Assembly: GCA_009775365.1 (NCBI GenBank)
Contig: VSPM01000064.1
Location: forward strand, 1-15,497
Length of the DNA: 15,497 bases
Origin: Muribaculaceae bacterium
GTDB taxonomy: Bacteria > Bacteroidota > Bacteroidia > Bacteroidales > Muribaculaceae
Reading direction: 5' to 3'
Below the pieces are notes generated by a model. That model worked only from the letters and a program-made list of their open reading frames with translations, was not told the origin of the DNA and did no database searches. This document shows positions 14,819 to 15,497 of the stretch, piece after piece (position 1 is the stretch's first letter; each line of letters starts with the position of its first letter). The translations under genes were made by a program, and so were the position numbers.

Positions 14819-15259
14819 ATGAAGAAGTTATTGGTGTTGGCATTTATGATTGCCATGATGGCCGGCTCGCTTTCCGCACGCGACAGGGTGAGCAGAGATG
14901 TGGCCGAACTTCCTGCGGCAGCGCAGAAGTTGCTCAAGACATACTATCCCAAGATGGCTGTCAATCATATAAAAATCGACTCGAATCTTTTTGGGGGTGC
15001 TGATTATGACGTGGTGCTAAATGATGGCACGGAGCTTGATTTCGATAAGGACGGAGAGCTCAAAGAGATAGACTGTGGCATGAGAGAAGTGCCGTCGGGG
15101 CTTTTGCTCAAGACAATCTGCGATTATGTGTCGAAGAATTTTTCAGGACGCAAGATAGTGTCGATGGATATTGACTCAAGAAAATATGAGATAGAATTGT
15201 CAGACGGCATCGAACTGGAGTTTGACCGCTCCGGGCAGTTCCTGAGAATTGACGACTGA
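14819..15259 (+). CDS. Periplasmic PepSY-like protein with two tandem repeats
   Basis: A 146-aa exported protein. Signal peptide at 1-20 (ends 'GSLSA'). The mature protein consists of two related halves at about 30-86 and 90-146. Each begins with a short helix ('LPAAAQKLLKTYYPK', 'VPSGLLLKTICDYVSK') and ends with a matching beta-hairpin ('LNDGTELDFDKDGELKEID' versus 'LSDGIELEFDRSGQFLRID'). This is the PepSY-like/DUF2874 architecture common in gut Bacteroidales. Such proteins are periplasmic or exported, and their biochemical role is not established. The frame reaches back to a TTG at 14789; ATG 14819 starts the signal peptide (14810 is possible). It has its own terminator downstream. Confidence 0.88.
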   Translation: MKKLLVLAFMIAMMAGSLSARDRVSRDVAELPAAAQKLLKTYYPKMAVNHIKIDSNLFGGADYDVVLNDGTELDFDKDGELKEIDCGMREVPSGLLLKTICDYVSKNFSGRKIVSMDIDSRKYEIELSDGIELEFDRSGQFLRIDD

Positions 15260-15282
15260 CCCATCAAAATATCGAGAATTTC

Positions 15283-15312
15283 AAAAAGCGTATTTTAAAG
15301 CACGCTTTTTTT
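15283..15312 (+). terminator. Hairpin terminator after the PepSY-like gene
   Basis: AAAAAGCGT (15283-15291) pairs with ACGCTTTTT (15302-15310) around a 10-base loop, and the T-run continues to 15312. It lies 24 bases after the stop. Confidence 0.75.
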
Positions 15313-15389
15313 CGTTGTTAAAATAAGTTAAGTGCTGTGAACAATGTTAACATTCGTGATGTTGTATAAATAAATTAAATATAAAAAGT

Positions 15390-15497
15390 ATGAAAAATTA
15401 TTTATTGGTATTAGGCATACTTACGCGAGTTCGGGATAAGGAACACCATAAAAAGTTGAATCGGCAGCTTGAAAAAGTTGCCGATTCTTTTGGTAAT
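15390..15497 (+). CDS. Partial or interrupted ORF at the window edge
   Basis: The ATG at 15390 opens a frame that is still open at the window end (36 codons). It begins like a signal peptide ('MKNYLLVLGIL') but turns abruptly into charged residues ('TRVRDKEHHKKLNRQLEKV') with no cleavage site. Codons 24-33 coincide with a terminator-quality hairpin, which is unusual inside a gene. It may be the 5' end of a secreted-protein gene broken by an insertion near 15421, or a chance ORF. Function unknown. Confidence 0.4.
   Translation, partial: MKNYLLVLGILTRVRDKEHHKKLNRQLEKVADSFGN
15458..15491 (+). terminator. Strong GAAA-loop hairpin followed by T4
   Basis: Arms 15458-15470 and 15475-15487 pair over 13 bp (one G-T wobble) with loop GAAA, then TTTT (15488-15491). 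It has the form of an intrinsic terminator. Because it lies within an open frame near the window edge, it may belong to the end of an insertion element. Confidence 0.55.

Overview
The window looks like chromosomal DNA from a Bacteroidales bacterium, possibly a Muribaculaceae-type gut commensal. The order is supported by several things: type IX secretion (T9SS) C-terminal sorting tails, an Omp28-type protein, a two-repeat PepSY-like protein, starts without Shine-Dalgarno sequences, and promoters of the Bacteroidetes form TTTG-N19/20-TAnnTTTG. The family-level guess is inference only.

Layout. Positions 92-4461 hold three secreted T9SS-tail proteins. One is on the plus strand. Two are on the minus strand, joined by an ATGA stop/start overlap (an Asp-box beta-propeller followed by a choice-of-anchor-J/Omp28 thioredoxin-like protein) and driven by a clear promoter at 4569-4599. 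A perfect 25-bp hairpin separates the convergent units. trmD (tRNA m1G37 methyltransferase) follows at 4847-5527, with its own bidirectional terminator. Positions 5592-7239 form an AT-rich, minus-strand accessory patch. It holds one unrecognised lipoprotein and several very small ORFs, two of them membrane-like.

Positions 7466-7972 (minus) and 13390-13896 (plus) encode two ECF sigma factors of identical length (168 aa) that are about 63% identical by hand alignment. They bracket a compact plus-strand envelope operon at 8418-13216: ftsB/divIC-like septum protein, four-helix membrane protein, type III pantothenate kinase (coaX), outer-membrane beta-barrel, LptC, and a CNNM/CBS/CorC transporter-like protein. 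After the second sigma gene come two single-gene units, a small outer-membrane beta-barrel and a periplasmic PepSY-like protein, each with its own terminator.

At the right edge (15390 onward) a signal-peptide-like start runs abruptly into charged sequence and a strong hairpin. This may be a gene interrupted by an insertion element, cut by the window end.

Most of the window is housekeeping or envelope biology. The parts least explained by known families are the AT-rich lipoprotein/micro-ORF patch and the right-edge junction. No CRISPR array, tRNA or rRNA was seen.
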